Assembly: GCA_947455605.1 (NCBI GenBank) | Contig: CANGOX010000035.1 | Span: 1 to 32,472, forward strand | Reading direction: 5' to 3' | Origin: Chitinophagaceae bacterium | GTDB taxonomy: Bacteria > Bacteroidota > Bacteroidia > Chitinophagales > Chitinophagaceae | DNA length: 32,472 bases | Shown here: positions 24,105 through 31,718 of the stretch, piece by piece | Numbering within the stretch: position 1 is the stretch's first letter | Layout of the letters: each line of letters opens with the position of its first letter | Translations under genes and position numbers: made by a program | The notes under the pieces: model-generated | The model's input: the letters and a program-made list of their open reading frames with translations, nothing else | What the model was told of the DNA's origin: nothing | Databases searched by the model: none

Positions 24105-25250
24105 ATGAAAATATCACAGCAACATTTTACCGAAGGAAAGTGGAAAGCGAATAGCCAGTCTGAAGGATTTAATCATTCGCTCTGTCAATTGGTTTACATG
24201 TTTGGCGCCGGAGCCATTGTTACCCTCCCGGAAGTGTTTGCGCATATCCGGGCCCAATACCCCCAGGCCAATATTGTTTCCTGCTCTACTTCCGGAGAGA
24301 TCATGGATGATGGCGTGTTTGATGATACGGTATCTGTTATGGCTATTCAGTTTGATCATACACAGGTGCGTTGCGCCAAAATGAATGTTACCAAAGGCGC
24401 TAACAGTTTTGAAACAGGCAAAGCACTGATGCAGGAACTGGAAGGCGATGACCTGGTAACGGTATTTGTGATTTCTGAAGGCAGTTTTTCAAACGGTAGT
24501 GAACTGGTAAACGGCTTAAACATAAATAACCACAAAAAAATTCCCATAACCGGGGGTATGGCCGGCGATGCAGACCGTTTTCAGAAAACACAGGTAGGCC
24601 TCAATGATATTCCTTCCGAAGGCAATGTAGTGGCCATTGGTTTTTATGGTAAACGTTTACAGATAGGCCATAGTTCTTTTGGTGGTTGGGATGAATTTGG
24701 CAGGGAAAGGATCATCACCCGTTCTGATAAAAACGTCTTATACGAGCTGGACGGCAGCAATGCCCTGGATCTATATAAAGAATACCTTGGGCCTTATGTA
24801 AATGAACTGCCCGGTTCTGCCTTATACTTTCCTTTATCCATGCGTATTGGTGAATCTTCAAAAAGCCTGGTGCGAACCATTCTTGCCATTAATGAGGAAG
24901 ATAAGAGCATGACCTTTGCCGGCAACCTTCCGGAAGGAAGTAAAGTGCGGTTAATGAAAGCCAATTTCGACAGGATCATCAATGGTTCTTCTATTGCCGC
25001 CAAACATGCTTTGAAAGACGAAGGATACAAGAACGCACCGCAACTGGCCATATTGATCAGCTGTGTGGGCCGAAAACTTATTTTACAGGAAAGAACCTAC
25101 GAAGAAGTAAAAGCCGCCCGGGATATTTTCGGTCCGCAAACGGCCATTACCGGGTTTTACTCATATGGAGAATTATCGCCCTTTAACCAGGATAGTAATT
25201 GTGAATTGCATAACCAAACTATGACGATCACTACTTTTAGCGAGATATAA
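24105..25250 (+). CDS. FIST-domain sensory protein
   Basis: This 381-aa protein has an N-terminal FIST domain (about 30-225, with NIVSCSTSGEI and PITGGMAGDADRF) and a FIST_C domain (about 225-365, with LPGSALYFPLSMR, LAILISCVGRKLIL and ITGFYSYGELSPF). FIST proteins are proposed small-ligand (amino acid-type) sensors that signal to kinases or diguanylate cyclases. It has no signal peptide, so it is cytoplasmic. The next gene, a hybrid kinase, starts 26 nt after the stop, matching the common FIST-kinase gene pair and suggesting this protein passes a ligand signal to that kinase in trans. The ATG at 24105 is directly preceded by TATTT. Confidence 0.93.
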   Translation: MKISQQHFTEGKWKANSQSEGFNHSLCQLVYMFGAGAIVTLPEVFAHIRAQYPQANIVSCSTSGEIMDDGVFDDTVSVMAIQFDHTQVRCAKMNVTKGANSFETGKALMQELEGDDLVTVFVISEGSFSNGSELVNGLNINNHKKIPITGGMAGDADRFQKTQVGLNDIPSEGNVVAIGFYGKRLQIGHSSFGGWDEFGRERIITRSDKNVLYELDGSNALDLYKEYLGPYVNELPGSALYFPLSMRIGESSKSLVRTILAINEEDKSMTFAGNLPEGSKVRLMKANFDRIINGSSIAAKHALKDEGYKNAPQLAILISCVGRKLILQERTYEEVKAARDIFGPQTAITGFYSYGELSPFNQDSNCELHNQTMTITTFSEI

Positions 25251-25276
25251 AATTCATTAGCCCAATACCTGCTGTT

Positions 25277-26797
25277 ATGGCGTATCACAATATTCTGGAG
25301 AAACAAATAGAAAAATTCCTGCCTGCAGAATACCTGAAAGATGGTGTGATCAATACATTTTTAGAGACCATCAGTAAGTGTTATGAGTCATTCGAAAAGG
25401 ATAAAAAAATAACAGAACACGCTTTTGATGTAAGCGAAAGAGAATACCAGATCGTACTGCAGGATCTGCAACAGCAGAGTGAGATCAGAAAACAGTCTAT
25501 CCTTAAATTAAAAGCCGCCATCCGTTCACTGGATCCTGCCAGTCCTGTTCAGTTTTCAGAAGAAGACGAAGATCTGATGAACATCATTTCCTTCCTTGAA
25601 AAACAGATCGCCAAAACAAAAGTACTGGAGCAGGACCTGATACAGGCCAAAGATATTGCCGAAAAAGCCGCTTATGCCAAGAGCGAATTCCTTTCAGTAA
25701 TGAGCCATGAGATCCGCACTCCGTTGAATGCAATTATCGGAACCATCATGTTGTTGCAATATCATGAGTTATTGCCAGAGCAGAAAGAATTGCTGAATGT
25801 TATGCAGATCTCTTCCGAAAACCTGTTAAGCCTGATCAATGATGTGCTTGATTTCAGTAAGATGGAAGAAGGCAAGATCATTTTTGTTGAACGAAAGATC
25901 AATATTCTGGGGTTCCTGAAGAATATTAAAATGGCCAACCGTGTACGGGCCGAAGAAAAAGGAAATATCATCAAGATCATTTTTGATGATGATATACCTA
26001 AGTATGTGTTGGGTGATGATCTGCGTCTTGGGCAGGTACTCAATAACATTGTTTCCAATGCTTTAAAATTTACACATAAAGGCACCATCACCATTCAGGT
26101 AGGGTTGAATTCCCTGGTGGATGATATGGTTAAGATAGATTTTTCAATAGAAGATACCGGTATCGGCATTCCCAAAGAAAAACAGGAGTTGATATTTGAA
26201 CGCTTTACACAGGCCAATAATAATATAACGAGAGAGTTTGGCGGATCGGGTCTTGGCCTCACCATTATCAAGCGTTTACTCGAATTACAGAACACCACTA
26301 TTCAGCTGGAAAGTGAAGCCGGTAAAGGGTCTCGCTTTTTCTTTACAATGTCATTTAAGAAAAGCGATTCGGCAGATGATATTGAAGAACTGAAACCTTC
26401 ATTTAACTCCGGTAAAGCCGATATGAAAGGTTTAAGGATCTTATTGGTTGAAGATGTTTCGTTCAATGTAATGGTAGCAGAAAAAATGCTGCAGAACTGG
26501 AATGCAAAGGTAGAAGTTGCACAGAATGGTGCCCTTGCTGTAGAAAAAGTAAAAAGCAATGTGTATGATCTGATATTGATGGATATTCAAATGCCTGTAA
26601 TGGATGGATATACGGCAACAAAGGAGATCAGAAAATTTAATATGGATATACCCATCATTGCATTAACGGCTTCCACCATAAATCTGGATATTGAATCTGA
26701 GGCCCGCAAATCGGGCATGAATGGTTGTATTACCAAACCGTTTAACCCCAATGATCTATACTCGATCATTTCTGAAAAAACGGGCAAACAGAGTTAG
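25277..26797 (+). CDS. Hybrid histidine kinase-receiver, FIST partner
   Basis: This 506-aa protein has no membrane segment or PAS domain. Residues 1-135 form a helical, probably coiled-coil input region (QEQQSEIR-type heptads, FLEKQIAKTKVLEQDL). HisKA carries the H box VMSHEIRTPLN (H144). HATPase_c has an N box (NIVSNALKFT), G1 (DTGIGIP) and G2 (GGSGLGLTI). The C-terminal receiver (about 385-502) has D436 in LILMDIQMPVMDG, T in IALTAS and K in ITKPF. Phosphate may pass internally from H144 to D436 and on through an Hpt protein not seen here. Lacking its own sensor domain, it fits as the output arm of the FIST protein encoded 26 nt upstream. Confidence 0.94.
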   Translation: MAYHNILEKQIEKFLPAEYLKDGVINTFLETISKCYESFEKDKKITEHAFDVSEREYQIVLQDLQQQSEIRKQSILKLKAAIRSLDPASPVQFSEEDEDLMNIISFLEKQIAKTKVLEQDLIQAKDIAEKAAYAKSEFLSVMSHEIRTPLNAIIGTIMLLQYHELLPEQKELLNVMQISSENLLSLINDVLDFSKMEEGKIIFVERKINILGFLKNIKMANRVRAEEKGNIIKIIFDDDIPKYVLGDDLRLGQVLNNIVSNALKFTHKGTITIQVGLNSLVDDMVKIDFSIEDTGIGIPKEKQELIFERFTQANNNITREFGGSGLGLTIIKRLLELQNTTIQLESEAGKGSRFFFTMSFKKSDSADDIEELKPSFNSGKADMKGLRILLVEDVSFNVMVAEKMLQNWNAKVEVAQNGALAVEKVKSNVYDLILMDIQMPVMDGYTATKEIRKFNMDIPIIALTASTINLDIESEARKSGMNGCITKPFNPNDLYSIISEKTGKQS

Positions 26798-26980
26798 TGT
26801 TTGTCAAATCTTCGGTTCCTCATTCAGCCCCCACAATCACATAGCAACTGAGTAACATTCGGCTACTCGTAACCATTAAATAACAAGGGTACTGTTCTAA
26901 GCGCAGTAGTATTGTTTATCCATTACCGAAATCATTCACACATCGGGTTCTCTGATCACCTTAAAAAGGGTAAGGATAAA

Positions 26981-27012
26981 TTTGAAAAATCATCATATTA
27001 TTATTATATTTA
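26981..27012 (+). promoter_or_regulatory. Candidate promoter of the seven-gene array (TTTG-N20-TATATTTA)
   Basis: TTTG at 26981-26984 and TATATTTA at 27005-27012 are 20 nt apart, matching the Bacteroidota TTTG-N19-21-TAnnTTTG pattern except for the last base. It lies 45 nt before the first array gene in an otherwise featureless 260-nt gap (26798-27057). No equivalent is seen in the short internal spacers, so one transcript may cover all copies. Confidence 0.5.
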
Positions 27013-27057
27013 AATCAAACCCTTTGCGCCAGATAACCCCAAACCTGAATCTTACCA

Positions 27058-27822
27058 ATGGAAGTACATCACCACCCACACGTAGAAAAGAAAAGTTTCA
27101 AAGAATACCTGTTGGAAGGATTGATGATCTTTCTGGCGGTAACCTTGGGGTTTTTTGCAGAAAGCTTCAGGGAAAATATAACCAAGCATGAAAAGGAACA
27201 TCATTTGATGGAAATGTTGGTTGAAGACCTGAAAGCGGATTTGCCAAAATTAGATTCAGCAATTGCAAAGAATGATATAAAGTTGAATCGCCTTGACACG
27301 CTACGTTTAATGATTTGCGATGTTTCAATCAAAAAATTAACTAACAACGAATACAGGTATATGTATTTTTTACATAGGGCAGCTAATTATAGATATTTCA
27401 ACTTTTTTGCAACAAAAAGAACCATTGAACAATTTGCAAAAAATGATGGCTTTGGTTTAATAAAAAAACAACAGGTATCCGACAGTATAAATAGCTATTA
27501 TCAATTCAACGAAGATATCGTTGGGCAAGAAAACATTCACAGCCAGGCTTTGTATGAATCATTTCAGCTTAGTCAAACCATTTTTGATGTCCGGATATTG
27601 AATGATTATCTGACCAGAGCAGATATCCCACTGATCCTTTCATCTGATAAGATATTTTCGCTCATAACTAATGATAAAAACACCTTATTATTATTTGCTT
27701 ACAAATTATACACAGCAAGAGGTACTTTATTTGTCAGTATTGTTAATTTAAAGAATCAAAAAGCGAGAGCAGAAAGACTAATTAAGTTAATTGAAAAAGA
27801 ATATCACTTAGAAAACCAATAA
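27058..27822 (+). CDS. Array copy 1: DUF6090-like single-pass membrane protein
   Basis: In this 254-aa protein the N-terminal cytoplasm-facing tail is HHHPHVEKK, then one membrane segment at about 17-35 (YLLEGLMIFLAVTLGFFAE), then a long mostly helical domain. A motif TIEQFAKNDGFGLIKKQQVSDSI stands where other copies have EQMKSSGSLRLI. The end LIKLIEKEYHLENQ is shared with most copies. The layout resembles DUF6090-type Bacteroidota proteins (recalled similarity; function unknown). It is closest to copy 5, sharing KHE-EHHLMEMLVEDLKAD after the membrane segment. It follows the only promoter-like sequence of the array. Its first 12 codons have a few more silent changes (GTACATCAC) than the others. 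Confidence 0.92.
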   Translation: MEVHHHPHVEKKSFKEYLLEGLMIFLAVTLGFFAESFRENITKHEKEHHLMEMLVEDLKADLPKLDSAIAKNDIKLNRLDTLRLMICDVSIKKLTNNEYRYMYFLHRAANYRYFNFFATKRTIEQFAKNDGFGLIKKQQVSDSINSYYQFNEDIVGQENIHSQALYESFQLSQTIFDVRILNDYLTRADIPLILSSDKIFSLITNDKNTLLLFAYKLYTARGTLFVSIVNLKNQKARAERLIKLIEKEYHLENQ

Positions 27823-27835
27823 ACATTTCTAACAA

Positions 27836-27863
27836 CCCCAAACCCCAAACCCCAAACCCCAAA
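27836..27863. repeat. Spacer 1-2: four perfect CCCCAAA heptamers
   Basis: (CCCCAAA)x4 is followed by CTGCCCTC and the ATG of copy 2. The other strand reads four G4 runs with 3-nt TTT loops, a classic intramolecular G-quadruplex motif. The 13 nt before it (ACATTTCTAACAA) are unique to this spacer. Confidence 0.92.
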
Positions 27864-27871
27864 CTGCCCTC

Positions 27872-28654
27872 ATGGAAGTCCACCACCACCCACACGTAGA
27901 AAAGAAAAGTTTCAAAGAATACCTGCTTGAAGGATTGATGATCTTTCTGGCGGTGAGTATGGGGTTTATTGCAGAGAATATAAGAGAGAACATTACCGAA
28001 AATCATAAGGCGCAGGAACTGGCAGAAAGTTTATACCAGGAAGTAAAATCAGATTCAATCATTATACAACAAAAGATTGGCTTAAGGGTTAGGAAAGCCC
28101 AGGAAATGGTATATCTGCGTAATTGTCTTCGTGACAGCAGTTTAGATCATTTGGGTTCAACATTCGGAAAGGCGATGATGTGGTCATACCAATTTGTGAG
28201 CAGTATCCTTTTTGAAGCGCAGGATGGAATTTTAACCCAGTTAAGAAATTCGAATAGTTTCAAATTTTATAAAAGTACAGAATTGCAGAATGCCATAGGT
28301 AATTATACCGTAAGTATAAACCGTGTGAGAATCCGAAATGAACAGGAATATAATGTGGTAGATAATTTTCTCAGAAAAGAAAGCATCAAACATTATGATT
28401 TTACGTGGCAGGAAAAAGTTACTAACGATGGTGAAATATCAATTTTGCAATTGATCAATTCCGATCAGATTATGGAGTACCCATTTGAATTTCAAAATAA
28501 AAATCTTTTAAACAGATCTGAGTCGGCCGGAATTGTTGCTCAATATTTATTGGTACTTAGGGGCACAACTCAGCTCCAATATCAAGGTTATGTAAATGCT
28601 AATCATGAACTGCTCTCAGCTTTACGTAAAAATTATCATTTAGAAAACGAGTAA
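27872..28654 (+). CDS. Array copy 2: DUF6090-like single-pass membrane protein
   Basis: At 260 aa this is the longest copy. It has the shared head (HHHPHVEKK plus a membrane segment at about 17-35) followed by the most diverged body, with AQELAESLYQEVKSDSIIIQ after the membrane. The central motif is reduced to GILTQLRNSNSFKFYKSTEL. The C-terminus LLSALRKNYHLENE keeps the family ending. It groups with no other copy by eye. The start ATG follows the spacer octamer CTGCCCTC directly, with no ribosome-binding purine run, so initiation may depend on the shared 5' segment. Confidence 0.92.
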   Translation: MEVHHHPHVEKKSFKEYLLEGLMIFLAVSMGFIAENIRENITENHKAQELAESLYQEVKSDSIIIQQKIGLRVRKAQEMVYLRNCLRDSSLDHLGSTFGKAMMWSYQFVSSILFEAQDGILTQLRNSNSFKFYKSTELQNAIGNYTVSINRVRIRNEQEYNVVDNFLRKESIKHYDFTWQEKVTNDGEISILQLINSDQIMEYPFEFQNKNLLNRSESAGIVAQYLLVLRGTTQLQYQGYVNANHELLSALRKNYHLENE

Positions 28655-28689
28655 AAATTTCCCAATTTCCCAATTCCAAAATTACCCTC
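28655..28689. repeat. Spacer 2-3: degenerate repeat, two AATTTCCC units
   Basis: This 35-nt spacer reads AATTTCCC twice and then decays to AATTCCAAAATTACCCTC before the ATG. It keeps the C-run rhythm and the final CCCTC of the other spacers but lacks CCCCAAA, so it has lost the G4 potential. Confidence 0.75.
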
Positions 28690-29400
28690 ATGGAAGTCCA
28701 CCACCATCCACACGTAGAAAAGAAAAACTTCAAAGAATACCTGCTCGAAGGATTGATGATCTTTTTGGCGGTGAGTATGGGGTTTATTGCGGAGAATATC
28801 CGGGAAAATATTGTAGAACATGAAATTGAAAAACGAAATGTAGAGTTGATTATTGACAATTTAAAAGAAGATACTGCTTCCCTTAGAAAGATTATCCTTA
28901 ATAAAACAAAAGCCTTGATCATTATTGATAGCCTCATACTATTTCGAGACAAGAACCTGAAGGATTCAAATAACTATAGAGCATTTTTTAATTTGTATGA
29001 TCGATCGGGAACTACTAACTGGTTTCGTTCAAACAAATCGGGATTAGAACAAATGAAGAGTTCTGGAAGTCTTCGGTTTGTATCGAAAAAGAAAGTGTTA
29101 GATAGTTTATATCGCTATGAAAAAGCAAGTAATTCAATAGAAGCTAATGGCGATAGAGACAATACAATATTAGAAAAGGCCGAAGAGGTAGCTGGCCATT
29201 TTATGGTCTATGACTACAGACAGCCTCACTCTTTTAACCTGGAACAACAAGCGGATGCTATCAACCGTTTTTACAATCACTACTTTTTTGTTTATGGGAA
29301 TTACCGTGCATTTTATATCCCGCAAATGCAAAGACAATTGGACAGAGCAAAAAGACTAATCACATTATTAAATGAAGAGTATCATTTAGAAAACGAATAA
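28690..29400 (+). CDS. Array copy 3: DUF6090-like single-pass membrane protein
   Basis: In this 236-aa protein the shared head is followed by EHEIEKRNVELIIDNLKEDT, which pairs it closely with copy 4. The central motif is complete: LEQMKSSGSLRFVSKKKVLDSLYRY. The end is LITLLNEEYHLENE. The N-terminal residues facing the cytoplasm are His-rich and could bind a metal ion (inference). The body appears helical with no second membrane segment, and the C-terminal domain probably lies outside the inner membrane under a positive-inside reading of the KK-rich head. No catalytic motif is seen. Confidence 0.92.
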   Translation: MEVHHHPHVEKKNFKEYLLEGLMIFLAVSMGFIAENIRENIVEHEIEKRNVELIIDNLKEDTASLRKIILNKTKALIIIDSLILFRDKNLKDSNNYRAFFNLYDRSGTTNWFRSNKSGLEQMKSSGSLRFVSKKKVLDSLYRYEKASNSIEANGDRDNTILEKAEEVAGHFMVYDYRQPHSFNLEQQADAINRFYNHYFFVYGNYRAFYIPQMQRQLDRAKRLITLLNEEYHLENE

Positions 29401-29428
29401 CTCCAAACTCCAAACCCCAAACCCCAAA
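29401..29428. repeat. Spacer 3-4: (CTCCAAA)x2(CCCCAAA)x2
   Basis: Four heptamers start at the base after the stop codon of copy 3 and are followed by CAGCCCTC and the ATG of copy 4. The total spacer is 36 nt. The first two units carry a C-to-T change at position 2. Confidence 0.92.
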
Positions 29429-29436
29429 CAGCCCTC

Positions 29437-30144
29437 ATGGAAGTCCACCACCACCCAAACGTAGAAAAGAAAAATTTCAAAGAATACCTGCTCGAAGGAT
29501 TGATGATCTTTCTGGCGGTGAGTATGGGTTTTATTGCCGAGAATGTGCGTGAAAAAATTTCAGAGCATGAAATAGAAAAGCGTAATATGGAAATTATAGT
29601 TGATAATTTAAAAGAAGACACAACTACATTAGTAAAAATAAGAAAACTTAATTCAGTAAAGATCCAACTGCTTGATAGTATAATTTTTTTCCAAAAGAAA
29701 AATTTAAATGAAGCCCAAAGTGCTAAAATATTTACAAAACTTTATTTGAAAAGTTCCCGTATAGACATATTTAAAACAAACAAAGCAGCATATGAACAAA
29801 TGAAGAGCTCAGGAAGTTTGCGGCTTATTAAGCGAAAGATGGTACTGGACAGTCTCTTTAATTATAGTAATTTCAATGAAAGAATAGACTATAATTATAC
29901 AATTATTACTGAGAATTATAATTTGTCTTTAGAAGACGCTGCTACTTTTGTCAATTTCAATAATGTTATTCAAGATACTCCAACTATTGAAATTAAAAAC
30001 GATCCAATTGCTATTTTCAAATTTTTTAATCACACTGTTAGTTTAAAAGTTAAAATAGCTAATACAGACCTTATTTTAAAAATACAACTTGGAAATGCAA
30101 CGAGGCTTATCCAACTTTTAAAAAAAGAATATAATATAGATTAG
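29437..30144 (+). CDS. Array copy 4: DUF6090-like single-pass membrane protein
   Basis: In this 235-aa protein the head reads HHHPNVEKK, the only copy with Asn for the fourth His. EHEIEKRNMEIIVDNLKEDT and YEQMKSSGSLRLIKRKMVLDSL make it the sister of copy 3. The last two thirds are visibly more AT-rich and Asn/Ile-rich than the others. The C-terminus LLKKEYNID lacks the LE(N/K)E ending, and the stop is only 2 nt before copy 5. Both features suggest a deletion that removed the end of the gene and the following spacer. Confidence 0.9.
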   Translation: MEVHHHPNVEKKNFKEYLLEGLMIFLAVSMGFIAENVREKISEHEIEKRNMEIIVDNLKEDTTTLVKIRKLNSVKIQLLDSIIFFQKKNLNEAQSAKIFTKLYLKSSRIDIFKTNKAAYEQMKSSGSLRLIKRKMVLDSLFNYSNFNERIDYNYTIITENYNLSLEDAATFVNFNNVIQDTPTIEIKNDPIAIFKFFNHTVSLKVKIANTDLILKIQLGNATRLIQLLKKEYNID

Positions 30145-30146
30145 TT

Positions 30147-30911
30147 ATGGAAGTCCACCACCATCCACATGTAGAAAAGAAAAGCTTCAAAGAATACCTG
30201 CTAGAAGGATTGATGATCTTTCTGGCGGTAACCATGGGCTTTTTTGCAGAAGGTATACGGGAAAATATCACCAAGCATGAACGTGAACATCATTTAATGG
30301 AAATGTTGGTGGAAGATTTAAAAGCGGACATTCCAAATTTAGATTCTGTTTATAAATATGACTCCATAAAAATTCAATTTATTGATAGTTTACGGCATTG
30401 TATTTATGCTGCCGCTGAGAAAAAACTGCCGGATACCCTATATAGAACCATGTACTATTTGCATAGAGTGTTTGGCCGCAACAGAATTGAATTTAAGCCA
30501 ACTTTGAGAACCTTAAATCAGTTTGAAAAAAATGAAGCATTTAGTCTGATCAGAAAGCAAGAAGTTTCAGACAGTATTCAAAACTATTCTGAGTACAATA
30601 AAACCATGGATGATCAACATACTGTATTCAGGGGTATAGAAGGAGAGGCTTTGGTAATTGGACAAACCATTTTTGATTACCGTTATTATGAAAATTTCTT
30701 AAGCAACCCATCCAGGAAGCTAATATTGAAATCCATCCAACAATTCAAGCTCTTAGACACGGATAAAAAAACATTCTTGTTATATGGAGCAAATCTTAAT
30801 TTTTCACGTGGCGTATTATTTAATTATACACAATTTTTGAAAATACATAAGGTACAGGCAAAATCGATAATTGCTTTAATAGAAAAAGAATATCATTTAG
30901 AAAAAGAATAA
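30147..30911 (+). CDS. Array copy 5: DUF6090-like single-pass membrane protein
   Basis: This 254-aa protein has the same length as copy 1 and is its closest relative (KHEREHHLMEMLVEDLKAD, LNQFEKNEAFSLIRKQEVSDSI, FLLYGANLNFSRG in both lineages). The membrane segment has VTMGFFAEG like copy 1 rather than VSMGFIAEN of the rest. The end is LIEKEYHLEKE. It starts 2 nt after copy 4, without heptamers, so translational coupling is likely here. Confidence 0.92.
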   Translation: MEVHHHPHVEKKSFKEYLLEGLMIFLAVTMGFFAEGIRENITKHEREHHLMEMLVEDLKADIPNLDSVYKYDSIKIQFIDSLRHCIYAAAEKKLPDTLYRTMYYLHRVFGRNRIEFKPTLRTLNQFEKNEAFSLIRKQEVSDSIQNYSEYNKTMDDQHTVFRGIEGEALVIGQTIFDYRYYENFLSNPSRKLILKSIQQFKLLDTDKKTFLLYGANLNFSRGVLFNYTQFLKIHKVQAKSIIALIEKEYHLEKE

Positions 30912-30939
30912 CTCCAGACTCCAAACCCCAAACCCCAAA
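30912..30939. repeat. Spacer 5-6: CTCCAGA CTCCAAA (CCCCAAA)x2
   Basis: Four heptamers start at the base after the stop codon of copy 5, followed by CTGCCCTC and the ATG of copy 6. The total is 36 nt, the same as spacers 3-4 and 6-7. Confidence 0.92.
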
Positions 30940-30947
30940 CTGCCCTC

Positions 30948-31682
30948 ATGGAAGTCCATCACCACCCACACGTAGAAAAGAAAAGCTTCAAAGAATACCT
31001 GCTAGAAGGATTGATGATCTTTCTGGCGGTGAGTATGGGGTTTATTGCGGAGAATATCCGTGAATATTTATCCGAAAGAGAACGGGAACATGTTTATATG
31101 CAAAATATGACTGCTGATCTTCAGTCGGATACTGTCATGTATTCAAATAGCAGAAAAAATCTATCTGAAGGATTGAACATGTTCGATTCTTTAATAAGTA
31201 TACTGAGCAGCAATGAAGCAGAAACGAAAAGTAACAAGGCATATTTTTATGCCAGACTGATTACTACCAAATTTGATAAACTGGTTTTTAAGGAAGCCAC
31301 CTATGATCAGATGAAATCATCCGGTGATCTTCGGTTGATACATCATAAAAAGGTTGCAAATAGTGTTGCTGATTATTATAATACCATTAAGATCATTAAT
31401 TCGCAAAATAATATTACAGACTACCGAACAACTGATTACATGACACATGCCAATAAAATTTTCGACGCTAAAACAATGTACCAGATTTTCAAGGATAGAA
31501 AAGAACCTCAAAACAGCAAACTGGTGAAAACCGATCGTGAATTGATCAATGAATTCCTTATGTCGGCCCAGTATTATTATGGTTCTTTATCACTGTTAGC
31601 CAAATGGGGCTCCGAACGAAATGAAAAGGCAAAACAATTGCTCGAACTGATAAAAAAAGAATATCATTTAGAAAAAGAATAA
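30948..31682 (+). CDS. Array copy 6: DUF6090-like single-pass membrane protein
   Basis: In this 244-aa protein the shared head is followed by EREREHVYMQNMTADLQSDTVMY. It has the complete central motif YDQMKSSGDLRLIHHKKVANSVADYY, which most resembles the conserved SG-L-LI-K stretch I recall from DUF6090 proteins. The end LLELIKKEYHLEKE is intact. It shows no close pairing with one other copy, though the motif is nearest copies 3 and 4. Confidence 0.92.
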   Translation: MEVHHHPHVEKKSFKEYLLEGLMIFLAVSMGFIAENIREYLSEREREHVYMQNMTADLQSDTVMYSNSRKNLSEGLNMFDSLISILSSNEAETKSNKAYFYARLITTKFDKLVFKEATYDQMKSSGDLRLIHHKKVANSVADYYNTIKIINSQNNITDYRTTDYMTHANKIFDAKTMYQIFKDRKEPQNSKLVKTDRELINEFLMSAQYYYGSLSLLAKWGSERNEKAKQLLELIKKEYHLEKE

Positions 31683-31710
31683 CCCCAAACCCCAAACTCC
31701 AAATCCCAAA
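31683..31710. repeat. Spacer 6-7: (CCCCAAA)x2 CTCCAAA TCCCAAA
   Basis: Four heptamers start at the base after the stop codon of copy 6, then CTGCCCTC and the ATG of copy 7. The total is 36 nt. Here the perfect units come first, unlike spacers 3-4 and 5-6. Confidence 0.92.
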
Positions 31711-31718
31711 CTGCCCTC

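Noticed and set aside
26157..26168. Palindrome GATACCGGTATC in the hybrid kinase
   Set aside because: It encodes DTGIG of the conserved G1 box; the same palindrome in the gap at 21739 is coincidental or at best weak.
26784..26812. Hairpin GGCAAACA/TGTTTGTC over the hybrid kinase stop codon
   Set aside because: It has no T-tract after the stem and overlaps coding sequence, so it is not a terminator.
27836..31710. CRISPR-like or telomere-like repeats in the array spacers
   Set aside because: Units are 7 nt with no unique spacers of CRISPR size, and the repeats lie internal to a gene array rather than at a replicon end; CCCCAAA resembles ciliate telomeres only by composition.
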